A stretch of DNA of 5,532 nucleotides from Verrucomicrobiota bacterium (GCA_019136035.1 JAGVUW010000488.1:1-5532), one strand, 5' to 3'; counted from the stretch's first letter, positions 1 to 5,488 are shown. Notes: generated from the letters alone by a model not told the origin. Program-made: numbers and translations.

Positions 1-1
1 C

Positions 2-379
2 TTCCGCGAGAGCGACGTGCTCAGCCTGCACTGTCCGCTGACGGCTGAGAATGCCGGGATGGTCAACGCCGAGCGGCTACGGCTGATGAAGCCGACGGCG
101 CTGCTCCTGAACACCGCCCGCGGCGGTCTCATCGACGAGGCGGCCCTGGCCGAGGCCCTGAACGCCGGCCGCCTGGCCGGGGCCGGCCTGGATGTCCTCT
201 CGTCCGAGCCGCCAGCCGCGGACAACCCCCTGCTGCAGGCCCGGAACTGCCTGATCACGCCGCACCTGGCGTGGGCAACCCGACGGGCGCGCGAGCGCCT
301 CATGGCGACGGCCGCCGGCAACCTCAAGGCCTTCCTCGACGGCCGGCCGGTCAACGTCGTCGCGCCCAGACCGGTCTGA
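2..379 (+). CDS. D-2-hydroxyacid dehydrogenase, C-terminal part (5' end outside window)
   Basis: This is the last 125 codons of an NAD(P)-dependent D-isomer-specific 2-hydroxyacid dehydrogenase, a family whose full length is usually about 310-330 residues. It is cytoplasmic and reversibly reduces 2-keto acids such as hydroxypyruvate or glyoxylate. Visible residues, counted from the first in-frame codon: SLHCPLT near 8-14, the NTARGG segment with the catalytic Arg at about 40, LDVLSSEP with the catalytic Glu at about 69, and TPHLAWAT with the catalytic His at about 88. The frame is open to the left edge, so the true start and the GxGxxG nucleotide-binding motif lie outside. The TPHxAWAT and RPVNVV ending is, from memory, most like the glycerate/hydroxypyruvate dehydrogenase subgroup, but substrate cannot be fixed from this half. 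The gene ends in TGA and faces the transporter gene convergently across a hairpin-rich spacer. Confidence 0.93.
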   Translation, partial: FRESDVLSLHCPLTAENAGMVNAERLRLMKPTALLLNTARGGLIDEAALAEALNAGRLAGAGLDVLSSEPPAADNPLLQARNCLITPHLAWATRRARERLMATAAGNLKAFLDGRPVNVVAPRPV

Positions 380-416
380 GCCGCCTCTGCGGCCCGGGCC
401 CGGTGCAGGCCGAGGT

Positions 417-521
417 GGTCCACGGCGCCGTCCGTGGACCTCCCGGGCGCCGGCGGCGCCCGGGAGGGCGGCTGACACAGCCGCCGCTACAGCCAGACCC
501 CGGCGCCCGGGGGCGCCGGGG
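417..521. repeat. Array of four consecutive perfect hairpins
   Basis: Four inverted repeats stand almost end to end. A: GGTCCACGG 417-425 with CCGTGGACC 432-440 (9-bp stem, 6-nt loop). B: TCCCGGGCGCC 441-451 with GGCGCCCGGGA 455-465 (11-bp stem, 3-nt loop). C: GGCGGCTG 467-474 with CAGCCGCC 478-485 (8-bp stem, 3-nt loop). D: CCCCGGCGCC 498-507 with GGCGCCGGGG 512-521 (10-bp stem, 4-nt loop). All four stems are perfectly paired. No T-tract follows any of them, so none is a classical intrinsic terminator. The array starts 37 nt after the dehydrogenase stop codon, within a convergent spacer. A and B recur in inverted orientation at 3391-3441, which marks at least that half as a dispersed element. 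The rest of the spacer, 522-687, shows no gene or structure that I can support beyond a short GACGCG/CGCGTC palindrome at 574-587. Confidence 0.85.
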
Positions 522-687
522 ATGGCAAGGCAAGTCATCGCTCCCGCACCGGCGTGGAGCGCGAGTGTCCACAGACGCGAACGCGTCCACGAGCCGCAAC
601 GGCATCGACAGCACAGCGACGCGTTGTTCCGTACGAGCGCGGTCCTTGGCGCACGGGAGCGCCGGGCAGCACACGGCGAGAGAGCGC

Positions 688-1551
688 TCACCGCCAGAGG
701 CCGAGGACGACCATGCCGGCCACGGCGGCGCCGATGCCAAGCCACCCGGACAGACGCAGTCGCTCGCGGAAGACCACGAGCGACAGGATCAGGCCCATGA
801 CAATCGGGCCGCTCAGGGTCACCGGGAAGACCACCGTCGGGCGCAGTCGCTCGAGGGCCTCGAGGGTGCAGTAGACACCCGCGTAGCTGGCCAGGCCGGC
901 CACGGCGCCATACCCCACCGCCGCCGGCGGCGGCCGGCGGCGCTGCCACAGCGCCGCCACCAGGAGCACCGCAAAGCCGGCCAGGTACGAGAGCAGGAGG
1001 TAGGTGCCGTAGTCCAGACCGCGGGAGGAGGTCAGGAGCTGGCCCAGGCGCGGCAGGCCGCTCAGCAGGAAGGCCGCCGTGATCGTCAGGAACCACCGCC
1101 AGGCCTGGCGCTCGCCCGCTCGGAAGGAGTCCGCCGACCACGACATCAGTACCATCCCGAGCAGCACCAGGGCAATGCCCAGGGCCGTCGTCGCCCGCAG
1201 CGGTGCGTCGAACCACAGAACACCCGCAACGACCGGGATGAGGAAGGCGGAGCGGTAGATGGCATTCGAAAAGCCGAAGTGGCCCAGACGCAGGGCATGG
1301 TTGAAGGCCAGCACCGCCAGGCCGCCGCCGGCACCCGCCACCGCCGCGATCACGAGGACACCCCCGGAGAGGAGATCCAGCGGCGGGCCGCCATGCTGAA
1401 GGCCCATCCACACGGCGCTGAAGAGGGTGCTGACCAGGAACAGCACCAACGACAGGTCCAGCGCCGAGACGCCGCGACGCGAGGCCAGCTTCGCCGACCA
1501 CGACACTGTCGTCAGCGCCAGGACCACCGCCATGACATGCACCGCACCCAT
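688..1551 (-). CDS. DMT superfamily (EamA-type) transporter
   Basis: This encodes a 287-residue inner-membrane protein of the drug/metabolite transporter superfamily, most likely an exporter or uptake carrier of a small metabolite; the substrate is not predictable. It is very hydrophobic, with about ten membrane segments at roughly 4-22, 32-52, 63-86, 93-112, 119-137, 152-175, 182-201, 212-232, 238-262 and 266-285. It has the two-fold EamA repeat: the segment around 93-137 (ALRLGHFGFSNAIY followed by a Pro-containing helix) matches in layout the segment around 236-285 (LRPTVVFPVTLSGPIV, then a helix, FRERL, and a Gly-rich last helix). Length fits the family (about 280-310). The frame is open further upstream to 1668, but those extra residues are Pro/Arg/Gly-rich and not membrane-like. 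I chose ATG at 1551 because GGAGGG lies upstream, although the spacing of about 10-11 nt is long. The next ATG, at 1533, has no ribosome site. It diverges from dxr. Confidence 0.9.
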   Translation of the reverse strand: MGAVHVMAVVLALTTVSWSAKLASRRGVSALDLSLVLFLVSTLFSAVWMGLQHGGPPLDLLSGGVLVIAAVAGAGGGLAVLAFNHALRLGHFGFSNAIYRSAFLIPVVAGVLWFDAPLRATTALGIALVLLGMVLMSWSADSFRAGERQAWRWFLTITAAFLLSGLPRLGQLLTSSRGLDYGTYLLLSYLAGFAVLLVAALWQRRRPPPAAVGYGAVAGLASYAGVYCTLEALERLRPTVVFPVTLSGPIVMGLILSLVVFRERLRLSGWLGIGAAVAGMVVLGLWR

Positions 1552-1572
1552 GCTGGAGAAGCCCTCCGAAAG

Positions 1573-1590
1573 GCCCCGCCGCGGCGGGGC
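1573..1590 (-). promoter_or_regulatory. 18-bp perfect palindrome in the transporter leader
   Basis: GCCCCGCCGCGGCGGGGC is a perfect 9+9 palindrome 21 nt upstream of the chosen transporter start, on the upstream side of the GGAGGG ribosome site. It lies just downstream of a tentative minus-strand -10 box (1596-1601), so a transcription start would fall in or next to it. This is the place expected of a repressor operator or of a 5'-leader hairpin. The palindrome is seen directly; its role is inference, and GC-rich palindromes arise easily in this composition. Confidence 0.4.
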
Positions 1591-1595
1591 AGGAC

Positions 1596-1623
1596 ACTGT
1601 AACGCGCCAGGAGAACCGCCCAA
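1596..1623 (-). promoter_or_regulatory. Tentative promoter of the transporter gene
   Basis: On the minus strand TTGGGC (1618-1623) and TACAGT (1596-1601) are separated by 16 nt. They match three and four of six bases of the sigma-70 consensus hexamers. The distance to the start codon at 1551 (about 45 nt from the -10) is reasonable. Weak on sequence alone. Confidence 0.25.
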
Positions 1624-1721
1624 CGCCGCGAGCCGGGAAGGCACAGTGTAGCCTCCTCGCCGCCACACTCAAGCGCGGCCGCCTCGGCCGCCCCCGGCGA
1701 GGCGGGCCCAGAGCTGGATTC

Positions 1722-1913
1722 TGGCACCCCTCCAGGGTGCATGGTCCATAGCTCCGTGGTTCCGGGGGTCGCGCCGCGCGACCCCCGGCTACGATCTGCC
1801 ACCCCTCCAGGGTGACCGCGCGCGGCGCGACCCCCGGCTACGATCTGCCACCCCTCCAGGGTGACCGCAGCGCGACCCCCGGCTACGATCTGCCACCCCT
1901 CCAGGATGACCGC
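1722..1913. repeat. Hairpin-bearing intergenic repeat with tandem copies of its 3' half
   Basis: The element opens with a small hairpin, GCACCC 1724-1729 with GGGTGC 1735-1740. It then holds a perfect 12-bp stem with a 3-nt loop, CCGGGGGTCGCG 1762-1773 with CGCGACCCCCGG 1777-1788, and ends with CTACGATCTGCC and a second copy of CACCCCTCCAGGGTG. The half beginning CGCGACCCCCGG is then repeated head to tail: copies start at 1777, 1826 and 1871, spaced 49 and 45 nt. They are nearly identical over about 40 nt; the third has GGAT where the others have GGGT. There are no variable spacers, so it is not CRISPR. It fills the divergent spacer between the transporter and dxr and ends about 20 nt before the tentative dxr -10 box. 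From memory, repeats of similar wording are scattered in planctomycete-like genomes; this is unverified. Confidence 0.85.
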
Positions 1914-1935
1914 GGGCCGCGATCGGGCCGCGCGG

Positions 1936-1944
1936 TGCTATGTT
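1936..1944 (+). promoter_or_regulatory. Tentative extended -10 box of dxr
   Basis: TGCTATGTT has the TGn extension and four of six bases of TATAAT. It ends 30 nt before the dxr start codon, leaving a short leader that contains the ribosome site. There is no convincing -35 box in the GC-rich sequence at about 1915-1921, as allowed for extended -10 promoters. A near-identical box, TGCTATGGT, lies upstream of the isomerase gene on the other strand. Confidence 0.3.
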
Positions 1945-1974
1945 GTGGGCATTCCTGGCGGCAGAGGACAGGCT

Positions 1975-3138
1975 ATGAGCAAGGGCATCGTCATTCTGGG
2001 TTCGACCGGCTCGATCGGCGAGAACGCGCTGGCGGTGGCGCGTCATCTCGGTGAGGCGGTCCGCGTCGTCGGCCTGGCGGCGGCCACGCGCACGGCCCGC
2101 CTCGCGGAGCAGGCCCGCGACTGCGGCTGCCGGTGGGCCTTCACCGCCTGCGACGACCGGCGCCCGGCCCTGGCCGAGGCCCTCCCCGACGGGTGCCGCG
2201 CCCTCGCCGATGCCGACGACCTCTGCGCACGCGTCTGCGACCCCGAGGTCGACATGGTCCTCTGTGCCGTCGTCGGCACCGCCGGTCTGAAGCCGGTCCT
2301 GGCGGCCATCGCCGCCGGAAAGGACATCGCCCTGGCCAGCAAGGAGATCCTCGTCATGGCCGGCGAGATTGTCATGGCTGCGGCGGCCCGTCACGGCGTC
2401 CGCGTTCTTCCTGTCGACAGCGAGCACTGCGCCATCTTCCAGTGCCTCGACGGCGCCCCGCCCGAGTCCGTCGAACGGCTCATCCTCACCGCCAGCGGGG
2501 GGCCCTTTCGCAACCAGCCCGACCTCGACCTCGCCTGCGTCACCCCGACCCAGGCCCTGGCCCATCCGACCTGGCGCATGGGCGGCAAGATCACCATCGA
2601 CTCGGCGACCCTGATGAACAAGGGCCTCGAGGTCATCGAGGCGCGCTGGCTGTTCGGCGTCCGCCCCGAGCAGATCGAGGTGGTAATCCACCCGCAGTCG
2701 ATCGTCCATTCCATGGTCGAGTTCACGGATGGGAGTGTCCTGGCCCAGCTCGGCTACCCGGACATGCGGCTGCCGATCCAGTACTGCCTGACCTACCCGG
2801 CGCGCTGCCCGAGCCTGCAGCGCCGCCTCGACGTCACCCAGTGCCTCCACCTCGACTTCGAGCCGCCGCAGCACGAGCGTTTCCCGGCCCTGACTCTGGC
2901 GCGCCAGGCCCTCGCCGCGGGCGGCACCGCCCCGGCGGCCTACAACGCCGCCAACGAGGTCGCCGTGGAGCACTTCCTGGCCGGTCGGCTGCGCTTCCCG
3001 GGGATCTGGGCCGTGGTCGCCGAGACCCTGGCAGGCCATCCGGACCACCCCCACGCGGATCTCGAGACGATCCTGGCGGACGACGCCGCGGCACGCCGGC
3101 GCGCCGACGCCACCGCGGTGCGGCTGGCCGGCGCGTGA
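1975..3138 (+). CDS. dxr: 1-deoxy-D-xylulose 5-phosphate reductoisomerase
   Basis: Dxr (IspC) converts 1-deoxy-D-xylulose 5-phosphate to 2-C-methyl-D-erythritol 4-phosphate with NADPH and a divalent metal. It is the first committed step of the MEP isoprenoid pathway and is cytoplasmic. The 387 residues match the usual length (about 380-400). NADPH site: GSTGSIG at 9-15. Metal ligands: Asp148 and Glu150 in PVDSEH, and Glu219. Substrate-binding residues: Ser149, Ser174 (TASGG), His197 (HPTWRMG), Ser210, Asn215 and Lys216 (MNKGLEV). Their spacing corresponds to the known E. coli residues. The family's YNAANEVAV stretch is at 323-331. The segment SKEILV at 122-127 replaces the commoner NKE(S/T)LV. 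I chose ATG 1975 because AGAGGA (1963-1968) sits 6 nt upstream and the nucleotide-binding motif follows at once. An in-frame ATG at 1861 would run through repeat DNA. No cdsA, rseP or uppS neighbour is visible; the gene converges on the TatD gene. Confidence 0.98.
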   Translation: MSKGIVILGSTGSIGENALAVARHLGEAVRVVGLAAATRTARLAEQARDCGCRWAFTACDDRRPALAEALPDGCRALADADDLCARVCDPEVDMVLCAVVGTAGLKPVLAAIAAGKDIALASKEILVMAGEIVMAAAARHGVRVLPVDSEHCAIFQCLDGAPPESVERLILTASGGPFRNQPDLDLACVTPTQALAHPTWRMGGKITIDSATLMNKGLEVIEARWLFGVRPEQIEVVIHPQSIVHSMVEFTDGSVLAQLGYPDMRLPIQYCLTYPARCPSLQRRLDVTQCLHLDFEPPQHERFPALTLARQALAAGGTAPAAYNAANEVAVEHFLAGRLRFPGIWAVVAETLAGHPDHPHADLETILADDAAARRRADATAVRLAGA

Positions 3139-3145
3139 AGCGCCT

Positions 3146-3275
3146 GCGGCGGCATCCGGGGCCGCACCGGAGACGGCACGGCGGGACATCGCCTGCAACG
3201 CCTTCCCCGTCAGAGTACCGGCCTCGGCCGGAAGTGTGCCGCGTGCCTTCAGGCCGCGGCGGCATCCGGGGCCGC
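3146..3275. repeat. Pair of 20-nt direct repeats spaced 110 nt
   Basis: GCGGCGGCATCCGGGGCCGC occurs at 3146-3165 and again at 3256-3275, identical over 20 nt and matching at 24 of 25 when extended to 3170 and 3280. Each copy can fold on itself by its GCGGC and GCCGC ends. The first copy begins 7 nt after the dxr stop codon. The sequence after each copy is only loosely similar, suggesting two decayed copies of a larger intergenic unit of about 110 nt. The DNA between them (3171-3255) shows no gene. Confidence 0.75.
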
Positions 3276-3300
3276 GCCGGGCTGAAGCCACGGGGCACGC
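3241..3300. repeat. Interrupted long inverted repeat around the second direct-repeat copy
   Basis: GCGTGCC (3241-3247) pairs with GGCACGC (3294-3300), and CTTCAG (3247-3252) pairs with CTGAAG (3282-3287). The right arm carries an extra CCACGG (3288-3293). The 20-nt direct-repeat copy at 3256-3275 forms the apical part. The result is a bulged cruciform or hairpin of about 60 nt in the dxr/TatD convergent spacer. No T-tract follows. The downstream bases 3301-3390 contain no gene or clear structure. Confidence 0.6.
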
Positions 3301-3390
3301 TTCCGCGTGAACGCCGCACTCAGACCCGAACTCGGCACCGCGCGGTCGCGCGATCGTCCGCCGTGCCATATTCCGGCGCTGCGACTGTCG

Positions 3391-3441
3391 TTTCCCGGGC
3401 GCTGCTGCCGCCCGGGGGGTCCACGGACGGCGCCGTGGACC
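3391..3441 (-). repeat. Inverted second copy of the two-hairpin element
   Basis: Positions 3418-3441 (GGTCCACGG 3418-3426, CCGTGGACC 3433-3441) are the exact 24-nt reverse complement of hairpin A at 417-440. Next to it CCCGGGCG 3394-3401 pairs with CGCCCGGG 3409-3416 (8-bp stem, 7-nt loop), the counterpart of hairpin B. Read on the minus strand the order is A then B, as in the first copy. Hairpin A starts 38 nt beyond the TatD stop codon, compared with 37 nt beyond the dehydrogenase stop in the other copy. Hairpins C and D have no counterpart here. The loop of B has diverged while its stem stays paired. Confidence 0.85.
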
Positions 3442-3479
3442 TACGTGGCGCGCGTCGGCGGGTGGGCTGCGGGGGTGCG

Positions 3480-4241
3480 TCAGCCCGGGTCGGCCAAGCC
3501 GAAGAACCGCCGGGCATTGGCGGTGGTCAGGCGCGCCAGGTCGACCTCGGTGAGGCCCTTCTCCGCGGCGACGCGACGGCCGACCTCGACCACGCGGGCT
3601 GGCGTGTTGCGCTCACCGCGATAGGGCACCGGCGCCAGGTACGGCGAGTCGGTCTCCAGGAGCAGCCGCGACACCGGCACGACCGCGAGGGCCGCGCGGA
3701 TGTTGTCGGCGCGGTTGAAGGTGACCATGCCGTTGAAGGACAGCATCGCGCCGAATCCCAGGGCGCGCGTGGCCTGCTCCGGCGTGCCGGTGAAGCTGTG
3801 GATGAGGATGCGCACGCCGTCAGCGGCCGCCTCGCTCAGCATCGCCAGGCAGTCGTCGAAGGCATCGCGGCAGTGCACGATGACGGGCCGGTCCAGTGCC
3901 GCCGCCAGCTCGAGGAAGGCGGCGAAGACGCGCCGCTGGTCGGCGGCCGGGGAGTGGTTGTAGTAGTAGTCCAGGCCGATCTCGCCCACCGCCACCACCC
4001 GCGGCTCGGTCAGGATCGCCCGGAAGGCGTCCAGGTCCAGACTGTGGCGGGCTTCGTGCGGATGCACACCCGCCGACGCCACCACGCCGTCCTCCTGCGC
4101 CGCTGTCAGCGCCGCCCGCCGTGAGTCATCCAGGCCGGTGCCGGCCACCAGGAAGCCATCGACGCCGACCGCACGCGCCGCCGCAAAGAGCAGCGCCGGG
4201 CGGTCCTCGGGATCGAGATGCAGATGCGTATCAAACCACAT
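3480..4241 (-). CDS. tatD: TatD-family metal-dependent hydrolase (putative DNase)
   Basis: A complete 253-residue cytoplasmic TIM-barrel amidohydrolase-fold protein. Characterised TatD-family members are metal-dependent 3'-5' exonucleases or DNases acting in DNA repair and degradation; some paralogues have other or unknown substrates. All family metal ligands are visible: His6 and His8 in FDTHLHL, Glu87 in GEIGLDYY, His123 in IVHCR, His148 in LIHSF, and Asp198 in LETDSPYLAP. VHPH is at 59-62. The C-terminal NTP near 212-214 and the final NARRFFGL are also typical. Length equals the family norm (about 255-265). The frame stays open far upstream, but ATG 4241 gives the canonical N-terminus MWFDTHLHLD. 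No Shine-Dalgarno sequence precedes it, which suggests translation linked to the upstream gene or a leader-independent start. It follows the isomerase gene by 76 nt on the same strand, so cotranscription is likely. Which paralogue (TatD, YcfH or YjjV type) is not decided. Confidence 0.95.
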   Translation of the reverse strand: MWFDTHLHLDPEDRPALLFAAARAVGVDGFLVAGTGLDDSRRAALTAAQEDGVVASAGVHPHEARHSLDLDAFRAILTEPRVVAVGEIGLDYYYNHSPAADQRRVFAAFLELAAALDRPVIVHCRDAFDDCLAMLSEAAADGVRILIHSFTGTPEQATRALGFGAMLSFNGMVTFNRADNIRAALAVVPVSRLLLETDSPYLAPVPYRGERNTPARVVEVGRRVAAEKGLTEVDLARLTTANARRFFGLADPG

Positions 4242-4265
4242 GGCGTGTGACGACGGCAGGATCAG

Positions 4266-4316
4266 CCCCGACCGTGGAACCGGCCGCGGCCTCACCCCGC
4301 CGAGCGACGGTCGGGG
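4266..4316 (-). promoter_or_regulatory. Intercistronic stem-loop between the isomerase and TatD genes
   Basis: CCCCGACCGT (4266-4275) and ACGGTCGGGG (4307-4316) form a perfect 10-bp stem closing a 31-nt loop, which itself contains the palindrome GGCCGCGGCC (4282-4291). On the minus strand the stem begins one base after the isomerase stop codon and ends 24 nt before the TatD start. There is no T-tract, so it is not a standard intrinsic terminator. It could partly attenuate transcription, protect the upstream mRNA 3' end after processing, or influence start-codon access. The structure is seen; the role is inference. Confidence 0.55.
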
Positions 4317-4317
4317 A

Positions 4318-5301
4318 TCAGTTGCCGCGGTCGAAGTCCTCGGGAGTCTTGACGTGGTACTTACGGCGCAGCTCGCCGAGGAAGGTGTCGTAACGGCGGT
4401 TCTCCTCCTCACGGCGGAGGATCTCCTCGATGCGCCGCCGCAGGGCGTCGTCCAGGGGTGGCACCCGCGCCTCGCGCCGCTCGATGACCTTAAGGATATA
4501 CAGGTTGCTGCCGAGGTCGACCGGCTTGGGCGTGACCTCGCCGGGGCCGAGGTCGCGGATGGCCTCCAGAAGCGCCCCCGAGGGGGAGGTGATCCAGCCC
4601 TGGTCACCGCCGTCCTCGGCCTTGGGGCCTTCCGACCAGGTCCGCGCCAGTTCCTCAAAGGACGATCCCGCCTTGAGCTTCTCGTAGATCTCGGCCGCGG
4701 CGGCGTCGAGGCGGTCGCTGTGGCGCCCGCCGGCCTTCTTCAGGACGATCGTCTGCAGACGCACACCCGGCTTCTCGGCAAGATCGCCGGAGCGCTCGGC
4801 ATAGAACGCCTCGATACGCTCGGGGCCGATGACGATGTGGCGGTAGACGCGGTCGTGCAGGAGCATGTCGACCGCGGTCTGCTTGCGGATCTTGTCCTCG
4901 AACTCGGTGTAGGTCATGCCTTCGTCGGCCAGGAGGGCCTCGAAAGCGACCCGGTCGCCGCCGCTGCGGCTGATTACCAGGCGGTCGATGCGGTCCTGCA
5001 GCGCCTCCAGCGGGACTTTGCCGCCGAGCTTCTGGAACTCGGCGTACACCAACTCGCGGTCGATCAGCCGACGCACCGCCAGACGCCGCAGCTCGGCAAT
5101 CTGCTGACGCTGATCCCCGGTCGGCAGAAGCGACTTCAGACGCAGCTCTTCCTGGGCCGTGTATTCGTGGACGTCATGGACCGTGATCACCTCGCCCTCG
5201 ACCACCGCCACCACCGCGTCACCCGGACTGGCCGCAAACGACACCGCGCCCGCAAGGACCCAGGCGGCGGCAAGAAGAGCGGTACGGTTCGAGAGCTTCA
5301 T
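4318..5301 (-). CDS. Exported PpiC/SurA-type peptidyl-prolyl cis-trans isomerase
   Basis: A 327-residue secreted folding factor. Residues 1-24 form a signal peptide: Lys2 and Arg7, a hydrophobic core at about 8-22, then SFAAS, with cleavage likely after Ala23 or Ala24 and no lipobox Cys. A SurA-N-like helical chaperone region spans about 29-170 (VEGEVITVHDV start, IDRELVYAEFQKLGG, TYTEFEDKIRKQ). A parvulin-type PpiC domain spans about 180-275: RLQTIVLKK, then SFEELARTWSEG, a DGGDQGWI stretch at about 230-237, and a closing LYILKVIERR. A charged helix at about 283-316 follows. Only one parvulin domain is present, whereas E. coli SurA has two; the layout is closer to single-domain PpiC/PrsA-like proteins. 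Such proteins catalyse prolyl isomerisation and chaperone exported or outer-membrane proteins. ATG 5301 is chosen because the signal peptide begins there; GGAG lies 11 nt upstream. It is the first gene of the probable operon with the TatD gene. Confidence 0.93.
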   Translation of the reverse strand: MKLSNRTALLAAAWVLAGAVSFAASPGDAVVAVVEGEVITVHDVHEYTAQEELRLKSLLPTGDQRQQIAELRRLAVRRLIDRELVYAEFQKLGGKVPLEALQDRIDRLVISRSGGDRVAFEALLADEGMTYTEFEDKIRKQTAVDMLLHDRVYRHIVIGPERIEAFYAERSGDLAEKPGVRLQTIVLKKAGGRHSDRLDAAAAEIYEKLKAGSSFEELARTWSEGPKAEDGGDQGWITSPSGALLEAIRDLGPGEVTPKPVDLGSNLYILKVIERREARVPPLDDALRRRIEEILRREEENRRYDTFLGELRRKYHVKTPEDFDRGN

Positions 5302-5373
5302 GATGCAGCAGGCTCCATGACCTGAGTGACGATGCCTTTGCGCAGCCATCGGCGAGGCCGCCGTGAACGCGTC

Positions 5374-5382
5374 ACCATAGCA
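5374..5382 (-). promoter_or_regulatory. Tentative extended -10 box of the isomerase-TatD operon
   Basis: Read on the minus strand this is TGCTATGGT, about 72 nt upstream of the isomerase start codon. It has the TGn extension and four of six bases of TATAAT. A poor -35 match, TGGCGA, lies 17 nt further upstream. It shares eight of nine bases with the box upstream of dxr, which is the main reason to note it. Confidence 0.28.
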
Positions 5383-5463
5383 CGCGCCGGGGGCCTTCGC
5401 CATGCCCGGGGATGGCGCCGGGCGCATGTCCGTTCCGTAGGGATTGCCGCTGTAGGATCGTTG

Positions 5464-5482
5464 CCTGGACCGCTGGTCCGGG
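5464..5482 (-). terminator. Hairpin beyond a possible upstream gene end
   Basis: GGACC (5467-5471) and GGTCC (5475-5479) form a 5-bp stem with a 3-nt loop, extended to 8 pairs by one G-T wobble and two G-C pairs (5464-5466 with 5480-5482). On the minus strand it starts 6 nt after a TGA (5489-5491) that may end a gene entering from the right. There is no T-tract, so a termination role is only suggested. It could equally be an operator for the operon below it. Confidence 0.3.
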
Positions 5483-5488
5483 GGACGG

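Noticed and set aside
417..521. Rho-independent terminators for the dehydrogenase and transporter genes
   Set aside because: The stems are strong but none is followed by a T-tract on either strand, so the standard terminator call is not supported; kept as a repeat and structure instead.
522..687. Search for a small gene or tRNA in the remainder of the spacer
   Set aside because: No cloverleaf, no ribosome site with a plausible short protein, and only a short palindrome at 574-587; nothing could be supported.
271..1602. Long open plus-strand frame (443 codons) antisense to the transporter
   Set aside because: The product is an Arg/Gln/His-rich string without recognisable motifs and runs through the hairpin array and spacer. 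It mirrors the real gene's codon structure.
77..1672. Long open minus-strand frame (531 codons) across the dehydrogenase, spacer and transporter gene
   Set aside because: Its translation is a Gly/Arg/Pro/Ala-rich low-complexity string with no domain. It overlaps the well-supported transporter gene in another frame of the same strand; such frames stay open because of the high GC content.
1722..1913. CRISPR-like reading of the tandem repeats
   Set aside because: The units abut with only a few variable bases between them, so there are no spacers, and no cas gene is visible.
1789..3369. Long minus-strand frame (526 codons) antisense to dxr
   Set aside because: No family resemblance; its ends read through both intergenic repeats, including the tandem copies as repeated peptide units. 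The opposite strand carries a complete, certain dxr.
2133..4124. Long plus-strand frame (663 codons) across dxr and antisense to TatD
   Set aside because: Arg/Pro/Gly-rich translation without domains; it overlaps two genes whose catalytic residues are all visible.
4138..5325. Plus-strand frame (395 codons) antisense to the isomerase
   Set aside because: The opposite strand encodes a protein with a signal peptide and parvulin domain. The plus-strand product resembles the typical antisense shadow rich in Val, Leu, Asp and Gly.
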